From positions 1,684,001 to 1,748,000 of the forward strand of contig NC_090723.1 in the NCBI RefSeq assembly GCF_040954835.1: 64,000 nt of DNA, read 5' to 3'. This DNA is from Lepisosteus oculatus (Eukaryota > Chordata > Actinopteri > Semionotiformes > Lepisosteidae). This document shows, piece by piece, positions 35,821 through 64,000 of this stretch. Position 1 is the stretch's first letter, and each line of letters opens with the position of its first letter. The position numbers and the translations under genes were made by a program. Under the pieces are notes generated by a model. The model saw only the letters and a list, made by a program, of their open reading frames with translations. It was not told where the DNA came from and searched no databases.

Positions 35821-38800
35821 AGATGATATTTTTCCAACACACCTTACATGGGTACTAAAGGTACTACTCCGTCAGCTATAAAAGCTGCCACACAACAAAA
35901 ATGTTTTACAACTCAGAATGTCATCTTTTTTATTCATTTTAATTGTGTAACAATATTTTGTAAGAAACAGCCTTTATGTTACAACCTCTAAGGACCAATA
36001 CTTCTGAAGGCAACATTTAGAATAAAGGATTGACTGCAGTACTGAAATTTTCATTGCTATTCATTTTGATATTGAAAACAAATAAGCATTGCAGGCTATT
36101 TGTTTAATATTTTTGACAAAATAAATCTGTATAAAAATGCACACAGAGCAAAACAGCCTGTTTAGAATAATAACAAATCTTGAACAATAACACCGTCTTA
36201 TTTACGTACTGATTAGGGCCATAAAGAATGCTGTTTTTTAAATGGCTATTTTTGAAATAGCTTCTCTCATTTGCTCCATTTCCTCAAAGTGATCCACAAA
36301 TTTGGTCACACTGAATTCCTTAGGACAGAAACTTGCATTTAAATAACTGAAAACCATTCTCAGTCTAACCAGCATGTAAAGTCTAGCTAAATTTTATTAA
36401 ATCAAAGTTTTGCATTGACTAAATCTCATGCTTTTCAGGCCCTCTGTATAACAATCAAAAACAAAATTAACTATTGTCGTTTAGCTTATGTAGCAAATAT
36501 CTAAACAGAAATTCATACAATACATTCACCTGTCAATCTCCACTATAAAAAGTGGATCAAATAGATCAAAGAAAAAAAAAAAGATTTGTATGTACTTTTG
36601 TGCAAACAGTATTCAGTTCCCTAAAGGAGTTTTAAATAATTTCAAAAAGTTCTGTAGATTAACATTACAGAAAGTTACCTTTACAAACACCAACATAACA
36701 TCTGTGGTTCATGTACAGACAGAACTTAAACCACAGGTCAGGCTTGGAGAACTACGAAAATAAATGAAAAGCTGATCAACTTAAATCTGTGACAAAGCAC
36801 AAATAGCTATATATGAAATAAGATTTCAATGGGCTTAGCTCCATCACTTGGCTGAATAAAAAGAAAATGAGCATGCCTTATTCTCATTCTGGTGTACTTG
36901 AACCCATAAACAAAGCAACAGCAAATTCAGTGTTGCACGTCACATTTCTCTTTACCTCTCTATAGTTCTGCTCACTCAATAATCCGTCTCCCCATGATCG
37001 TTTCCCTGCAGTCTAGTCAGACAGTTCTGTATTATTCCACGGTATGTTTTGTACTATTTTGAACAGTTCCAGTCAAGGAATTCTCTTGCAGGCCTGTTTT
37101 TCCATTTGCATATTGAGCCTCTCTGTAATGATCAAGGTGTGGAAATGAAGCATGATAGTGCACCACTAGATATTAACCATCTACTGTACCTCATAAGTAA
37201 CTTTTAAATTGTTGGGGTTGTTTATATTTGTCACCTTTAGGATACAGTTTCCTCAAAACACTGCTCTCTAGATACCTACAATTTTAAGAAGTATTTGGAT
37301 TACTGAATCACTTCCCTGGCTGACCACCTGGGGAACAGAAGAACTGATTTTGTACTTTGCTTACCAAAAATGTTTCAGGATAGTCTTCCTCCCTGGGCTT
37401 ATCACATAACTTGCAGAAGAGAAAAAGGAAATACATTTCAAATAAAGCTTTATTTCCAACGTGTGCCTCATTCGGGTGTACTAAACAAAAAGGCTTGCAG
37501 GTCTCATGCATCATTTGTTTTTCTATTTCCTCTGAACACCCCACACAAATCCCAGAAATTCTGACATTATCTCCAATTACTGAAATGTGCAGGAATAAGA
37601 ACCAAACTATCAAGGGCTGATGGCCTGGACATCCAGGCGCTTAAAATCAGAAGCCAGTCATTACCTGGAAACAATAAATTCAAGTGTCAGTCAGTCAAAA
37701 ATCTAGGAAGAATGCAAGCCCCATCGATGGCAGGCTGACTGTACATGCTGCTAAGCAAATGCACAGCAGGGGGAGCACGGCAGCGATTCCCTAGTAGTTT
37801 CTGAGCCAATACAGTTTGGTGTACTATTTGAACGGCTCCCAGCAGTCGCACCGAGAGGAGTGCTCAGCAAGACCTTGCAGAGAAAAAAAACAACAACTTT
37901 GAGGTGTGCTCTTTCTAGTGGCAAAGGAGATAATGTTTTGGCTTTTACACTTTCAAAAATTTTGAAAAGGGTGAAGTGACTGAAATACCTTGTGGAGCTA
38001 CAGGAGCAACTCTACAGGAAATGGTGGGGCCTACAGCTTTGTGGAGAGCCTCTCACTCTTGGGCAATGCTGTGTCTGTCACTCGAAGATAAGAAGGTGAG
38101 AATGATCGCGACATGGACAGTTTTCAATTTCTGCTATTTTCCCCCGACCTCTCTGCTTATCTGCGAGAAGCCATCTTATATCAATTTAAGATGTTAGCTG
38201 TCTTCATTGCACTAATAAGGGATCTACTAGTCATACCAGTACAATGGCCATTTTTAAAAGTGGTCAAGACTTACTTTTTTCATTAGCAAATCAAACCTTA
38301 AAATGTTATTAATAAGAGCACAGTATTTTCGATAGTTAAAAAAAAGAAGCTTGATGTTGGATTCACTATTGCCAATGGTTAATTAAGAGCCACCAATAAT
38401 TAAAATATTGTGCAAGCAAACATCCCTGAAAAAAGTATAACTTGGCCAGTCTTCATGACTATGCAGCACAATTCAAGACTCATTTAACAAGTTTCCTGGT
38501 TATAACACAAACACAAGTGCTTTTTCAACAGAGAACTTAACTCCTAATGGAGATCAAAGAAACATTAGGATAAAACTATAAAAATCAGAAGTTAGAAGAA
38601 GCTGGAGGAATTTAACAGCTGTCCCTTGAACACGAACTGAAAACGAATTTCTGGTCAGTGGAAATACTGATTTAAGAGGCAGCCACCTGTTCCCTGTCCT
38701 TTACAAGGCCCTTCAGTGCAAGGGGAGATTCGAGAACACAACACTTGCAGAATCAGGACTGGAAGCTGTAGCATAATGCTTGCAGAGCTTCCCTACAAGA

Positions 38801-39179
38801 CACCCCCTTTCTCTCTTCTGAAATCAAAGAAATTCTGCTTTCCAGTCTCCGACTAGCAAAGAGTTCCTCAGTGATTAACAGTGAATCCTCCTTATGCCAG
38901 CCCCATACTGGCAACAGCAGAGCTGTCTGGCACACAGAGTGGAGTACTGTTGCAATGCTACACATACGGCCAAGCTTTCCTGAAAGCAGAGTCTTCCTGC
39001 TGTGTTCTCCATCCGCAGCCACGGGCCTCTGCATTGCCAAAAGCAAGGGATGTTTTCAAGGTCATAAGCCAAAGGATTCTGCAATACTCAGAAAATGAAA
39101 CGTGTGCGTGATGTTTCACCCTCAGCAGCAGGAGGGGTTTTTTCTGCCCTCCCACCCCTTCACGTTTCCAGGGTGACGT
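35821..39179 (-). other. fam117a 3' UTR and downstream intergenic DNA
   Basis: Sequence past the fam117a stop is AT-rich and without exons. AATAAA on the minus strand at 37449-37454 would give a 1.7-kb 3' UTR; later ones also exist, so the end cannot be fixed. A CTCF-like word lies at 37761-37780. Confidence 0.45.
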
Positions 39180-55644
<16,465 letters not shown>

Positions 55645-56814
55645 GGCGACCGGCCGCCCCCCCCACCACGGGTACCTTAAAAAACCAAAACAAAAGGGGG
55701 AAAAAAAAAGCGAAAGAAAGCGTGTACTTTCGGCCACTCGAAAACAAAAGCGTGAAGTCTCCGGAGCACCCCCCTCCGCCGGGAGAGAGAGGTGTAGAGG
55801 AGAGGGTGGTGGGGGGTGGTTCAGTACAGAACACAAAACAAAAATAAAGTTCAACTTTCGCCAACTTCAGCTCCAGCGACGATGAGCTCCCGGGCTTGCC
55901 GGCAGTGCAAGATCCACCGGGAAAGTAGTTTCTTCCGTGACGGGCGGGACCTTGCGGGAGAGCGACTCCCGGCCGCGGCTCAGTTTACACTCTCCTCCAT
56001 CCGCTGCTCGCCGTCAGGTGCGGGACCCGCCGCCCTCCTCGCTGCCAGAGGGCCGTGTTCAGGACCGCCCGGGCTCGGTCCCGGTTCTCCCGGCTGTGGG
56101 GTGGGGGGGGGAGACTTGTTCCTCCAGCGGGCTCGGTTCGGTTCCCCTCCCGGCGACGCTCGCAAGTTTCTCAAAAAAAGTGACAACAGCCCCACGCTCG
56201 CGTTCTCGTTTAATCGCGGGGGGCGGGGCCCCGACATCTCCTGGGCCCCCATTGGGCGAAGGAAATTACTACTTCCACGTTATTGGTTGAAGGGGCGTCG
56301 ATCTGCAAAAGGGGCGAGCCCCAGGAGGCCCCCACGACCCCACCCCCCTGGTTAATATTAATGAGCGTTTCCCTGCTCACTGGGTGCACTGGGTGCCACT
56401 CTAAGTAAAGCGCAGGTTACAACCCCCCTTTTAAGGCCGGATGTTTTATGCTCCTTTCAAAAACAACCCCACTAATTAAATATAAAATCAATCTGGAGTC
56501 CGTTTTTTAACAAAAACAGCGTTTCTATTGCCTCTTAACATAAGGCAATTTACTATACAGTTATCGACAGTTCAACCCCGGTGATCAGTTTACTGTACCT
56601 TTTCTCTGAGCTCTGAGGACAACGTGACAATCTCACAGTACCCCAGAATTCCCCAAACCATCTCTCAAGCGTATTGTTGAAGACTTACTCAACAAGGCGC
56701 AGAGCAGCTGCCAGTCAGTTCATACCTGGGACTTCACAGCTACATCCTTCTTACTTACTGTTCAGTCTTCATGTTTTTATTTATTTATTTTTTAACGTTT
56801 TCCAGTCTGGGCAG

Positions 56815-57090
56815 CAATGTGGCACAGTGGTTAACATTGCTGCCACGCTGTGCTGGGGCCCTGGGTTCAATTCTGCTTCTGGGGTGCTGTCTGTGAGGAG
56901 CTTGTATGTTCTCCCTGTGTTACAATGGGGTTCCTCTGGGTGCTCTGGTTTTCTCCCACAGTGTAAAGACCTACGGGTAAGTGAACTGGTCTCAGGGAAC
57001 ACCGGCCCTGGTACGAGTGTGATTGTGTTTGTGCCTTGTGTGTGCCCTGCAATGGGCTGGCGGGCTTTCCTCATCTCACCAGAACCAGCC
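56815..57090 (+). repeat. tRNA-derived SINE, near full length
   Basis: ATGTGGCACAGTGGTTAACA, B-box GGGTTCAATTCTGC, GAGCTTGTATGTTCTCCC, CTCTGGTTTTCTCCCACAGT, AACTGGTCTCAGGGAACACC, CCTGCAATGGGCTGGC. It lies just upstream of the fam117a CpG island. Confidence 0.93.
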
Positions 57091-59329
57091 TGCCCCTGAG
57101 CTCCCTGCCCGGTTCTCTAGAGGAAATATTTCACAACTACTCTACACACATGCTTCCCCAGTAAATTGGTGATGTGCTTGGACAGCTAACACCTGTTCCA
57201 GAGGGACTCCAAAGCCCCCTGACCCTCTCATCTCTGCACCAGTCTTTTAAAGTTACATTTTCCCTCCCCGTCAGCTTGCCTATGGTACCAGCAGAATGAT
57301 GATGTTTTTTTTTTCTGAGAAAGGATTATTATTAGATTTCCCAATGAGAATCCCAGTTTAGAGTTTGCTGTCCCTATACCTCAGCACGGTCCAAACCGTA
57401 CACAAACTTGGAATAATAGTACCTAACACAGTCTTCCACACATCCTGTAATGACTGTAATGTCCCTGTCACGACCATTGTTTACAGCAGGTTAATTCTGG
57501 ATTAATAAATGGAGTAAAAGGAAGTCTTGCATTAAAACAAGAGATAACCTTTATTACTCCACCTCATCCATTACGGGGAGTTTGCGTCAGCACTAGACAC
57601 ATCTTGGGCAGAGTGACTGCTCTGGACTGCTGAAGGAAGCGTGGCTGTGGGACTTCAAACGCAGGGTCCCCAGGTGAGGGACGGGTCGATCGCGGCCTTT
57701 GATTGCTAATCCGCAGGTAGTGGGCAGCGCCAACGCCGGCCCCATCCGCCACACGCAGCTTCAGAGAGGCGTGACGTCTTTGCAAAGGTCAGGGGTCGCC
57801 GTGTGCCAGGGAGGGCTAGCTGTCAGAGATACATACTTCGTTCACAGACATGGAGGGGAGTCTTATTTATTCCTCTGAAAGAACCTCCGAGAACCAAGGC
57901 AAAACTCATCCTGTGAAGAAGGATGTCTCAGTCAGACAACCATCCTCACGCGCAATAACATCTCCTTGCAATCACATGTTGCTTCGTACTGAAAGGAACA
58001 GAAATGGTGTCTCAGTTTGACTCAACAGCGGCAACAAAAACCAGAGAGAAGGAGCTGAAAGTGTATCCCCAGCCTCTTCAGAAAACACTTCAACGTCTCT
58101 GTCTAAAATTGAGCTCTGACTCTTCAATGTGTCCTTCTGTGAAGTAAAAGAATTTAAATGAGACTCTTACTCTGAGCAGGGATGACAGGACAGACTAAAC
58201 CTTTTATTTTATTAAGCATCTCTAACTCCCACAGGCCAGTAAGCCAGCAAACCATTACTAATGGGGCACAGGCATGGGCATGGGCATGGGCATGGGCACT
58301 CCCAGCCTGAAGCCTAGACAGAGGCTTTTCATTCTAGCTGTTCTTATAAGTCTCTTAGCTAGCCCAGAGGTGTGGCTCATTTCCACAGAGCCTACCCTGA
58401 CAACTCTTTTCCATCATGTGGCAATTCACTCCCTTCCGAGTGCTCATTACTCAACCAGTCCAGCTGTGCCTCATTCCACAGTCTTTTTCATTAACAAGCG
58501 GCGACCGGACAAAGTCTCCTCTGACCATCATCTGCCTTTCATCGGGTGTCTTCTTGCATAATTCCACTTGTGTTAAAGACAAATCTGACACAAAAAAATC
58601 CCATAAAAAGAAATGAAAGGATTAAGAATGACAATATTTAAGATGAACGTGAAAGGCTTCAAATCTGAATTCATCCTATCCGCCTGCTGTCTCAGTTGAT
58701 AGTGAGGTTTCATTAGCTTCCTTTCCTTAAACAGCAGATTGAAAGGCTGAAGGATCGGGCTTCAGTAGAAAAAAGGGGTCATTGTGGTTTTTTTAAACTT
58801 TTGAGCGATGTGGGTCATATAAACACGAGCCTCGAGCATATCATTTGGCTTTGAGGTCAGAGATAAAAGAGCTCATATACTGCCATAGGAGACTCTGAAT
58901 TTCAGCTTTTGTAAGCAAGGTTTAATGTAAATGTTCTCCATTCACTAAGAAATTAAAATGGGCTTAATACTGCTGTGCTGTTGTACAGTTTATAACTTAA
59001 TTTCCAGTCATTGATGTCCTAAGCTGTTATGAGGTTAATATGAAGAGAGTTAATAAATATAAATATTCTTTTCTATTTTAAAAATTGATTGACAGGAATT
59101 GGTCAAAATCCCATTCCACATAGGCAGAAGACAGTGTTGTCAACACAGAAATGTGACAAGGTAATGTGGAAACTAACATAAATGTTACATGCCATTTTTT
59201 TTCCTCCAGATAATTCTTCTAGGTAAAAGCAATTATCTGTGTGAAAGAAAATCAAATAAAAAATCAAATCAGTTTATCCATTTATATACTGTGTAGGCAG
59301 CATATATTGGAAAGCACTGTTTGCCAATC
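57091..59329. other. Intergenic, no gene recognised
   Basis: No exon found. A well-formed AATAAA on the minus strand (57550-57555) ends a locally CpG-richer stretch at 57560-57790. A GGGCAT repeat lies at 58264-58298. Confidence 0.45.
58264..58298. repeat. (GGGCAT)n short tandem repeat
   Basis: About five GGGCAT-type units, the inner ones identical. Confidence 0.93.
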
Positions 59330-59568
59330 GGGGCAGGACAGTAGCTCAGTGGTTATTTTGGACCTGCTTCCTTCCTCAGTCCAAAATCATACCTGTAGGC
59401 TAACTGGCTTCTGGGAACACTGGCCCTGATGTGAGTGTGTGCGGGTTTTTTCAGTTTGTCTGTCCACCTGCACTTGTGCTGTCCCATCTAGGCTGTACCC
59501 TGCCTTGTTGCTTGCCCGGACAGACCCCTGAATTGGATGAAGCAGTTGGAAAATGGATGGATGTTTGC
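59330..59568 (+). repeat. tRNA-derived SINE with internal deletion
   Basis: GGGGCAGGACAGTAGCTCAG head, then directly TCAGTCCAAAATCATACCTG, CTAACTGGCTTCTGGGAACA, CCTGAATTGGATGAAGCAGT and a GGATGGATG end. The B-box and the GGAGTTTGCATG module are missing. Confidence 0.9.
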
Positions 59569-60310
59569 CAATCAATGCCACGTTTCATGAGAAATGAAAC
59601 TGGGGCCAGGCTGGCAGCAGAGGTGTGATAAAAGGTGACTCATTTTATCCTGATGTGAACTGAAGGAAAGGGAAATGGGAAATTGCTGAGGATTTTTGTC
59701 CAGCAGTGAGCTTTAAAGTGCAAGTAGGCTGTGAAAGGCAGCCTACACTATATCCTAAAATCAGCCCTTTTTGCTTATTTAACATTCACAATCAGTATAT
59801 TTTTTTATTACAAATCCTTACCAAAATATTGGCCCAGCACATCATATGTTTCAAGACTTCAGAGGACTGTAAAGTAGTAGCAGATCTGTCCTCCTTCTCT
59901 GTGCTATACTATGGGAAAAGGGGAGGATGTCAATAAACTCATGAGTCATGGCTATTGGTACATGTGCAGCTGGTGCAGGACTGAGGGCAACAGCATACCT
60001 GGCTAATGGATTGTTGAGATTCAGTGGTTTACAGAGAATTGTTGGCAGACAAAAAAAAACACCCCATAAAGTAGAACATCACACACTGAAATAAACTAAA
60101 CAGATTTCACATCTTGTTAAAAGGCCACTGAGCCTGCTCAATTCTGCAGTATTTTGCTGCTGTAATCTCAATTAGATTGAGACCAAGCTAATACAAGGTA
60201 GTACATGATATTTTCATAATGCAGTATATCTGCACATTATTAGATTAATTGATACTTCAAAATAATTCTTCAAACTCAACTGAAGCTGTAATTTCCAGGT
60301 GCAGAATTAA

Positions 60311-60330
60311 AACACTAGATGGCAGCACAG
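60311..60330 (+). promoter_or_regulatory. Candidate CTCF site
   Basis: AACACTAGATGGCAGCACAG matches the CTCF core (CASYAGRKGGCRS) apart from the first C and is outside any recognised repeat. Motif only. Confidence 0.4.
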
Positions 60331-60577
60331 TGCAACAAAACAGCAGCTGTAACGACGTTATGTAGATTGATCAATGTGATCATTGTCAATTATTTTAACA
60401 ATCATCAATAAAACACAATATCAAGCAGAAGGATTATATCCATATTTATGTTTTTTTATGCCTAATATGTATTTTCTTTGGTTCTTAAGTATTTATCCTT
60501 GGTTGTCTTTTCAGCTATGAAATCCAATATTTCTGTAAAGTGAAATGCAATCCAGTCCAGTGTGTACATTAGGAGTC

Positions 60578-60806
60578 ATGGGGCCTCAGTGGTCTGCATT
60601 GCTGCCTTGCAGAGCTGGGGCCCTGGGTTCAATTCCTGAGGTGCTGTCTGTGTGGAGTTTGTATGTTCTCCCCCATGTTTATGTGGGTTTCAGGTTTCCT
60701 CCCACAGCCCCAAAACACACCGGCAGATTAATTGGCTTCCTGAAAGATCGGCCCTGGTGTGAGTGTGCGCATGTTTGTGCCTGGGTGTCTGCCCTGTGAT
60801 GGACTG
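60578..60806 (+). repeat. tRNA-derived SINE, tail truncated
   Basis: GCATTGCTGCCTTGCAGAGC, GGGCCCTGGGTTCAATTCC, TGTGTGGAGTTTGTATGTTC, AGGTTTCCTCCCACAGC, ATTAATTGGCTTCC, GCCCTGTGATGGACTGGTGT. It stops at the edge of the following 5S-type SINE. Confidence 0.93.
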
Positions 60807-60814
60807 GTGTCGTA

Positions 60815-61165
60815 TTCCATATGACCAAAAAGCCCAATTTTCAATCCATCTGACCATGAGACATTGTCATGGTTGGCATTCAAATGATGTTTGGATAGGA
60901 CTTGAGTTTTACGTCTCATCTGAAAGACGGCGCCTTTTTACAGTATAATGTCCCCATCACTATACTGGGGCATTAGGATCCACACAGACTGCAGGGTGAG
61001 CGCCCCCTACTGGCCCCCTCTAATACCTCTTCCAGCAGCAACCTTAGTTTTTCCCAGGAGTCTCCCATCCAGGTACTGGCCAGGCTCACACTGCTGAGCT
61101 TCAGGGGGCTGCCAGCTGGGAGCTGCAGGGTGAGATGGCTGCTGGCCACTTGACAAACCCGTCTC
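60815..61165 (-). repeat. 5S-rRNA-derived SINE (SINE3 type), minus orientation
   Basis: The minus strand reads CTGAAGCTCAGCAGTGTGAG, CCTGGCCAGTACCTGGATGG, GAGACTCCTGGGAAAAACTA (5S-like head), then GGCCAGTAGGGGGCGCTCA, AATGCCCCAGTATAGTGATG, AAAAAGGCGCCGTCTTTCAG and ATGAGACGTAAAACTCAAG. Two-thirds of a full element, the tail being lost at the junction with the neighbouring SINE. Confidence 0.88.
60998..61017 (-). promoter_or_regulatory. Exact CTCF-consensus word inside a 5S-type SINE
   Basis: The minus strand reads GGCCAGTAGGGGGCGCTC, matching CCASYAGRKGGCRS at every position. It belongs to the body of the 5S-derived SINE, so other copies could spread it. Occupancy is not shown by sequence. 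Confidence 0.5.
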
Positions 61166-61999
61166 CCTCTTCGGTGACTCACCGTCTTGTCCAGGCAGTA
61201 CCAGCCTGGGGCTCTCTCGAAACAGGCTGAGGACTTTCTCCAGGGGTCAGGGGTCGGCCACCAGCCCCACCCCCTCAACATCCTCTGCCCGGGAGCTGTG
61301 GGCGCAGTGGCCCGCCCGCAGGGATGCCTGTCTCCTGTCAATCACGACTTGCACCTCTGATTCAGCCAGTCTGTTGTTCTATTTCTCACACACTCTCGGA
61401 CTGCACACCTGTCTGCTGATGGTATCTCCCTGAGGACTGCCTTCGCTCTCGGCTATGGGGAGAAGATCCTCTGTGAACTTGCCATGCACTGCCATGCTGT
61501 TCCAGTAAGCAAACAACTTCAGCACACATCCACCCCATTGTCCCGGCAAACGAGACAACGTGCACCCTGCCTGTCCAGCACGTGTGATGCCCCTCAGTGT
61601 AGCCTTAGATATTTTCCCTACAAGCCTGGGAGCCTTTTCAAACAATGGATGGATGTAAATGTTAATCGTTTCTGCTTTGGCAACACTGTGACTCATGGGA
61701 CCTGTCAATAAAGCTCTGAGTTCGGATTCTGGACCCCACCTGCTCACAGCTCAGCTCTCACCTCATCTTCTTCTCGCCCCTGCTGACATCCTGATCGGCC
61801 CACCCTCCGTCCGGCTCCTCCAGGCTGGCTCAGCAATGGCCTCTTTTGCCCCACCTGGAACAAGCAGCTGCTCGACTTCGATGTCTCCCACACTTCTGCA
61901 CTGCAGCAGTGTGCACTAGGCCCCAGCTGCTCGTTCACAGCCCTCCCCACCCTGCTGCCCACAGCTCATGGGACAGTGGACGCTGGGAGAGCATGCCTC

Positions 62000-62155
62000 T
62001 TCCCTAGACGTACAGTTGAATGCACTTGAGCAATTGGGAAGAGGTACAGGATCTTGCTCGAGAACACAGCAGAAGTACTGTATTTCAGGCAGAGACTCAA
62101 ACCCCCAACCTGCAATCTGTACTGCAGTCAAGAGCTCTGACTACTGATACATGCC
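62000..62155 (-). repeat. Second tRNA-derived SINE family, fragment
   Basis: AATGCACTTGAGCAATTGGG, AGGATCTTGCTCGAG, GACTCAAACCCCCAACCTGC (B-box complement) and AGAGCTCTGACTACTG (A-box side complement) resemble another widespread fish tRNA-derived SINE, distinct from the main family here. Confidence 0.6.
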
Positions 62156-62555
62156 ACCCTAATGCATTTGAGAACTACTTTCTAAATGGAAAACACAAAC
62201 TTGACAAATCCAGATATGTGACCAGGCAGAAATGAAATGGGTTTTGGAATTAAAAACATCTAAGGAACACTGATATTTTGTGCATACTTGTTTGTGCTTA
62301 TGTGACCTGAATCATGGAACGGAAAATAATCAGTCAATCTTTTTTATGAAGCAGCATTTAAAAACAATTAATTCCATTATGAGCCACAAAATCGTTTTTG
62401 GTAACACACATCAGTAGTGCCACACACTTGATCACCAGATCTTCACTGACACTCAAAGAAACCCAGACAGCTGGAAAATAATTTGGGCAAAATTGCTTTT
62501 TAGTCTTAATGGTGACAGACGGCTGAAAATTCAGATAAACAGCTTTTCACCTACC

Positions 62556-62631
62556 ATAGATAGAAGGATAGATACTATAGATAGAAAACGATACCTGACA
62601 GATACTGTAGATACAGAAGGTACTGATAGAT
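62556..62631. repeat. Imperfect GATA-rich tandem repeat
   Basis: Repeated GATA/GATACTGTA-like units with interruptions. Confidence 0.85.
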
Positions 62632-63058
62632 CAAAGGGCAGACAACGAGAAAGAGAGATCAGTAATGGCAAGAATGAGTCTGAATTCAACTTTACGACAT
62701 TGGCTGGAGGTGTCAGATCATCAACATTCCAATCTAAACACGCTAAAAGTTCAAAATGAAATTTAAAGGGGAAGTCGCTTTTAGTTGGATTTTTTTTTTA
62801 TCTGCACCAGATGCACACAGACACACAATCAGACAGACATAAGTCCAGACAGGCCAGCGTTCTCCTCCTCAGCAGCCAGGGCGTTTTGCTTCATGGAGCC
62901 AGAGCAATCGTCTCAACGGGAGTGGAAGAGCAGAGCTGAACAGGGTGCGTTGGAGGCGGCTGTCCTCCGAGTTGGCATAGTCAGGAATTAGGCAGGACTG
63001 GCATTAATGGGTGCAGTATTCCTCTCTAGGCCTGGAATAATGGGATCCAGATCCCTCT

Positions 63059-63886
<828 letters not shown>

Positions 63887-64000
63887 CTGAGGCACACAGT
63901 GAGACAGGCAGACAGAAAAGCAGTGTAAAAACAGGGGTGAGAATGAAAAGGCTATTGATCTCAAAATCTGTATTCTCAGTTCAGTTCATCTCCTCTTTGT

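Larger units (their letters stand above)
61166..63058. other. Region downstream of rundc3a (3' UTR and intergenic)
   Basis: No exon found. The part nearest 63.06 kb is the rundc3a 3' UTR; no AATAAA was found close to the stop, so its end is unknown. Holds a SINE remnant (62000-62155) and a GATA-rich repeat (62556-62631). Confidence 0.45.

Noticed and set aside
56674-57099. 141-codon plus-strand open frame
   Set aside because: It is formed by a SINE copy and flanking DNA; the same peptide pattern recurs in other SINE copies.
60998-61165. 5S rRNA gene
   Set aside because: Only the 3' half of a 5S-like sequence is present and it is fused to a SINE body, so it is a retroposon.
60973-61341. 122-codon minus-strand open frame
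   Set aside because: Half of it is a 5S-derived SINE; the rest matches nothing.
62556-62631. CRISPR-like array
   Set aside because: The spacing is that of a decayed GATA microsatellite in a vertebrate genome; there are no regular repeats and spacers.

Overview
This is vertebrate nuclear DNA. It holds four intron-containing protein genes, all on the minus strand and arranged head to tail. Between and inside them lie many decayed retroposons. Gene structures were read by translating both strands and joining exons at GT-AG sites with matching codon phase. The mix of short genes, 0.4-4 kb introns, abundant tRNA-derived SINEs of the fish/shark type and 5S-rRNA-derived SINEs suggests a ray-finned fish. 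A non-teleost such as gar or bowfin fits best, but the species is an inference, not a reading.

Layout by plus-strand coordinate: 1-10.7 kb has no recognisable gene. 10.9-14.05 kb is an ndufa4-type gene (4 coding exons, 82 aa, a cytochrome c oxidase-associated subunit). 14.1-23.1 kb is intergenic, with two SINEs, a SINE fragment and a small orphan GC-rich patch. 23.5-33.55 kb is slc35b1 (9 coding exons, 325 aa, ER nucleotide/nucleotide-sugar transporter) with a CpG-rich promoter at about 33.5-34.2 kb. A compact promoter-like cluster with two perfect CArG boxes and a TATA box lies at 35.34-35.44 kb, with no gene visible behind it. 39.18-55.64 kb is fam117a (8 coding exons, 385 aa) with a CpG island at about 55.5-56.35 kb. 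57-63 kb is intergenic and rich in SINEs. 63.06-63.89 kb holds the last two coding exons of rundc3a, whose 5' part lies beyond the window.

The genes do not form a pathway (mitochondrial respiration, ER nucleotide exchange, an uncharacterised phosphoprotein, a neuronal RUN-domain protein). Their arrangement is informative for ancestry. SLC35B1 and FAM117A are neighbours in human 17q21.33, on the HOXB-bearing chromosome, and RUNDC3A is also on 17q21. An NDUFA4 relative here is notable because the human NDUFA4 and NDUFA4L2 genes lie on the HOXA- and HOXC-bearing chromosomes. This copy may be a third, HOXB-side ohnolog lost in mammals.

Repeats: at least a dozen copies of one tRNA-derived SINE family, three 5S-derived SINEs (one with an exact CTCF-consensus match), one fragment of a second tRNA-derived SINE, LINE 3' remnants, a Tc1-like transposase remnant, and a 277-bp hAT-type MITE with a near-perfect 8-bp target duplication. 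I found no CRISPR array, operon, bacterial or viral gene.
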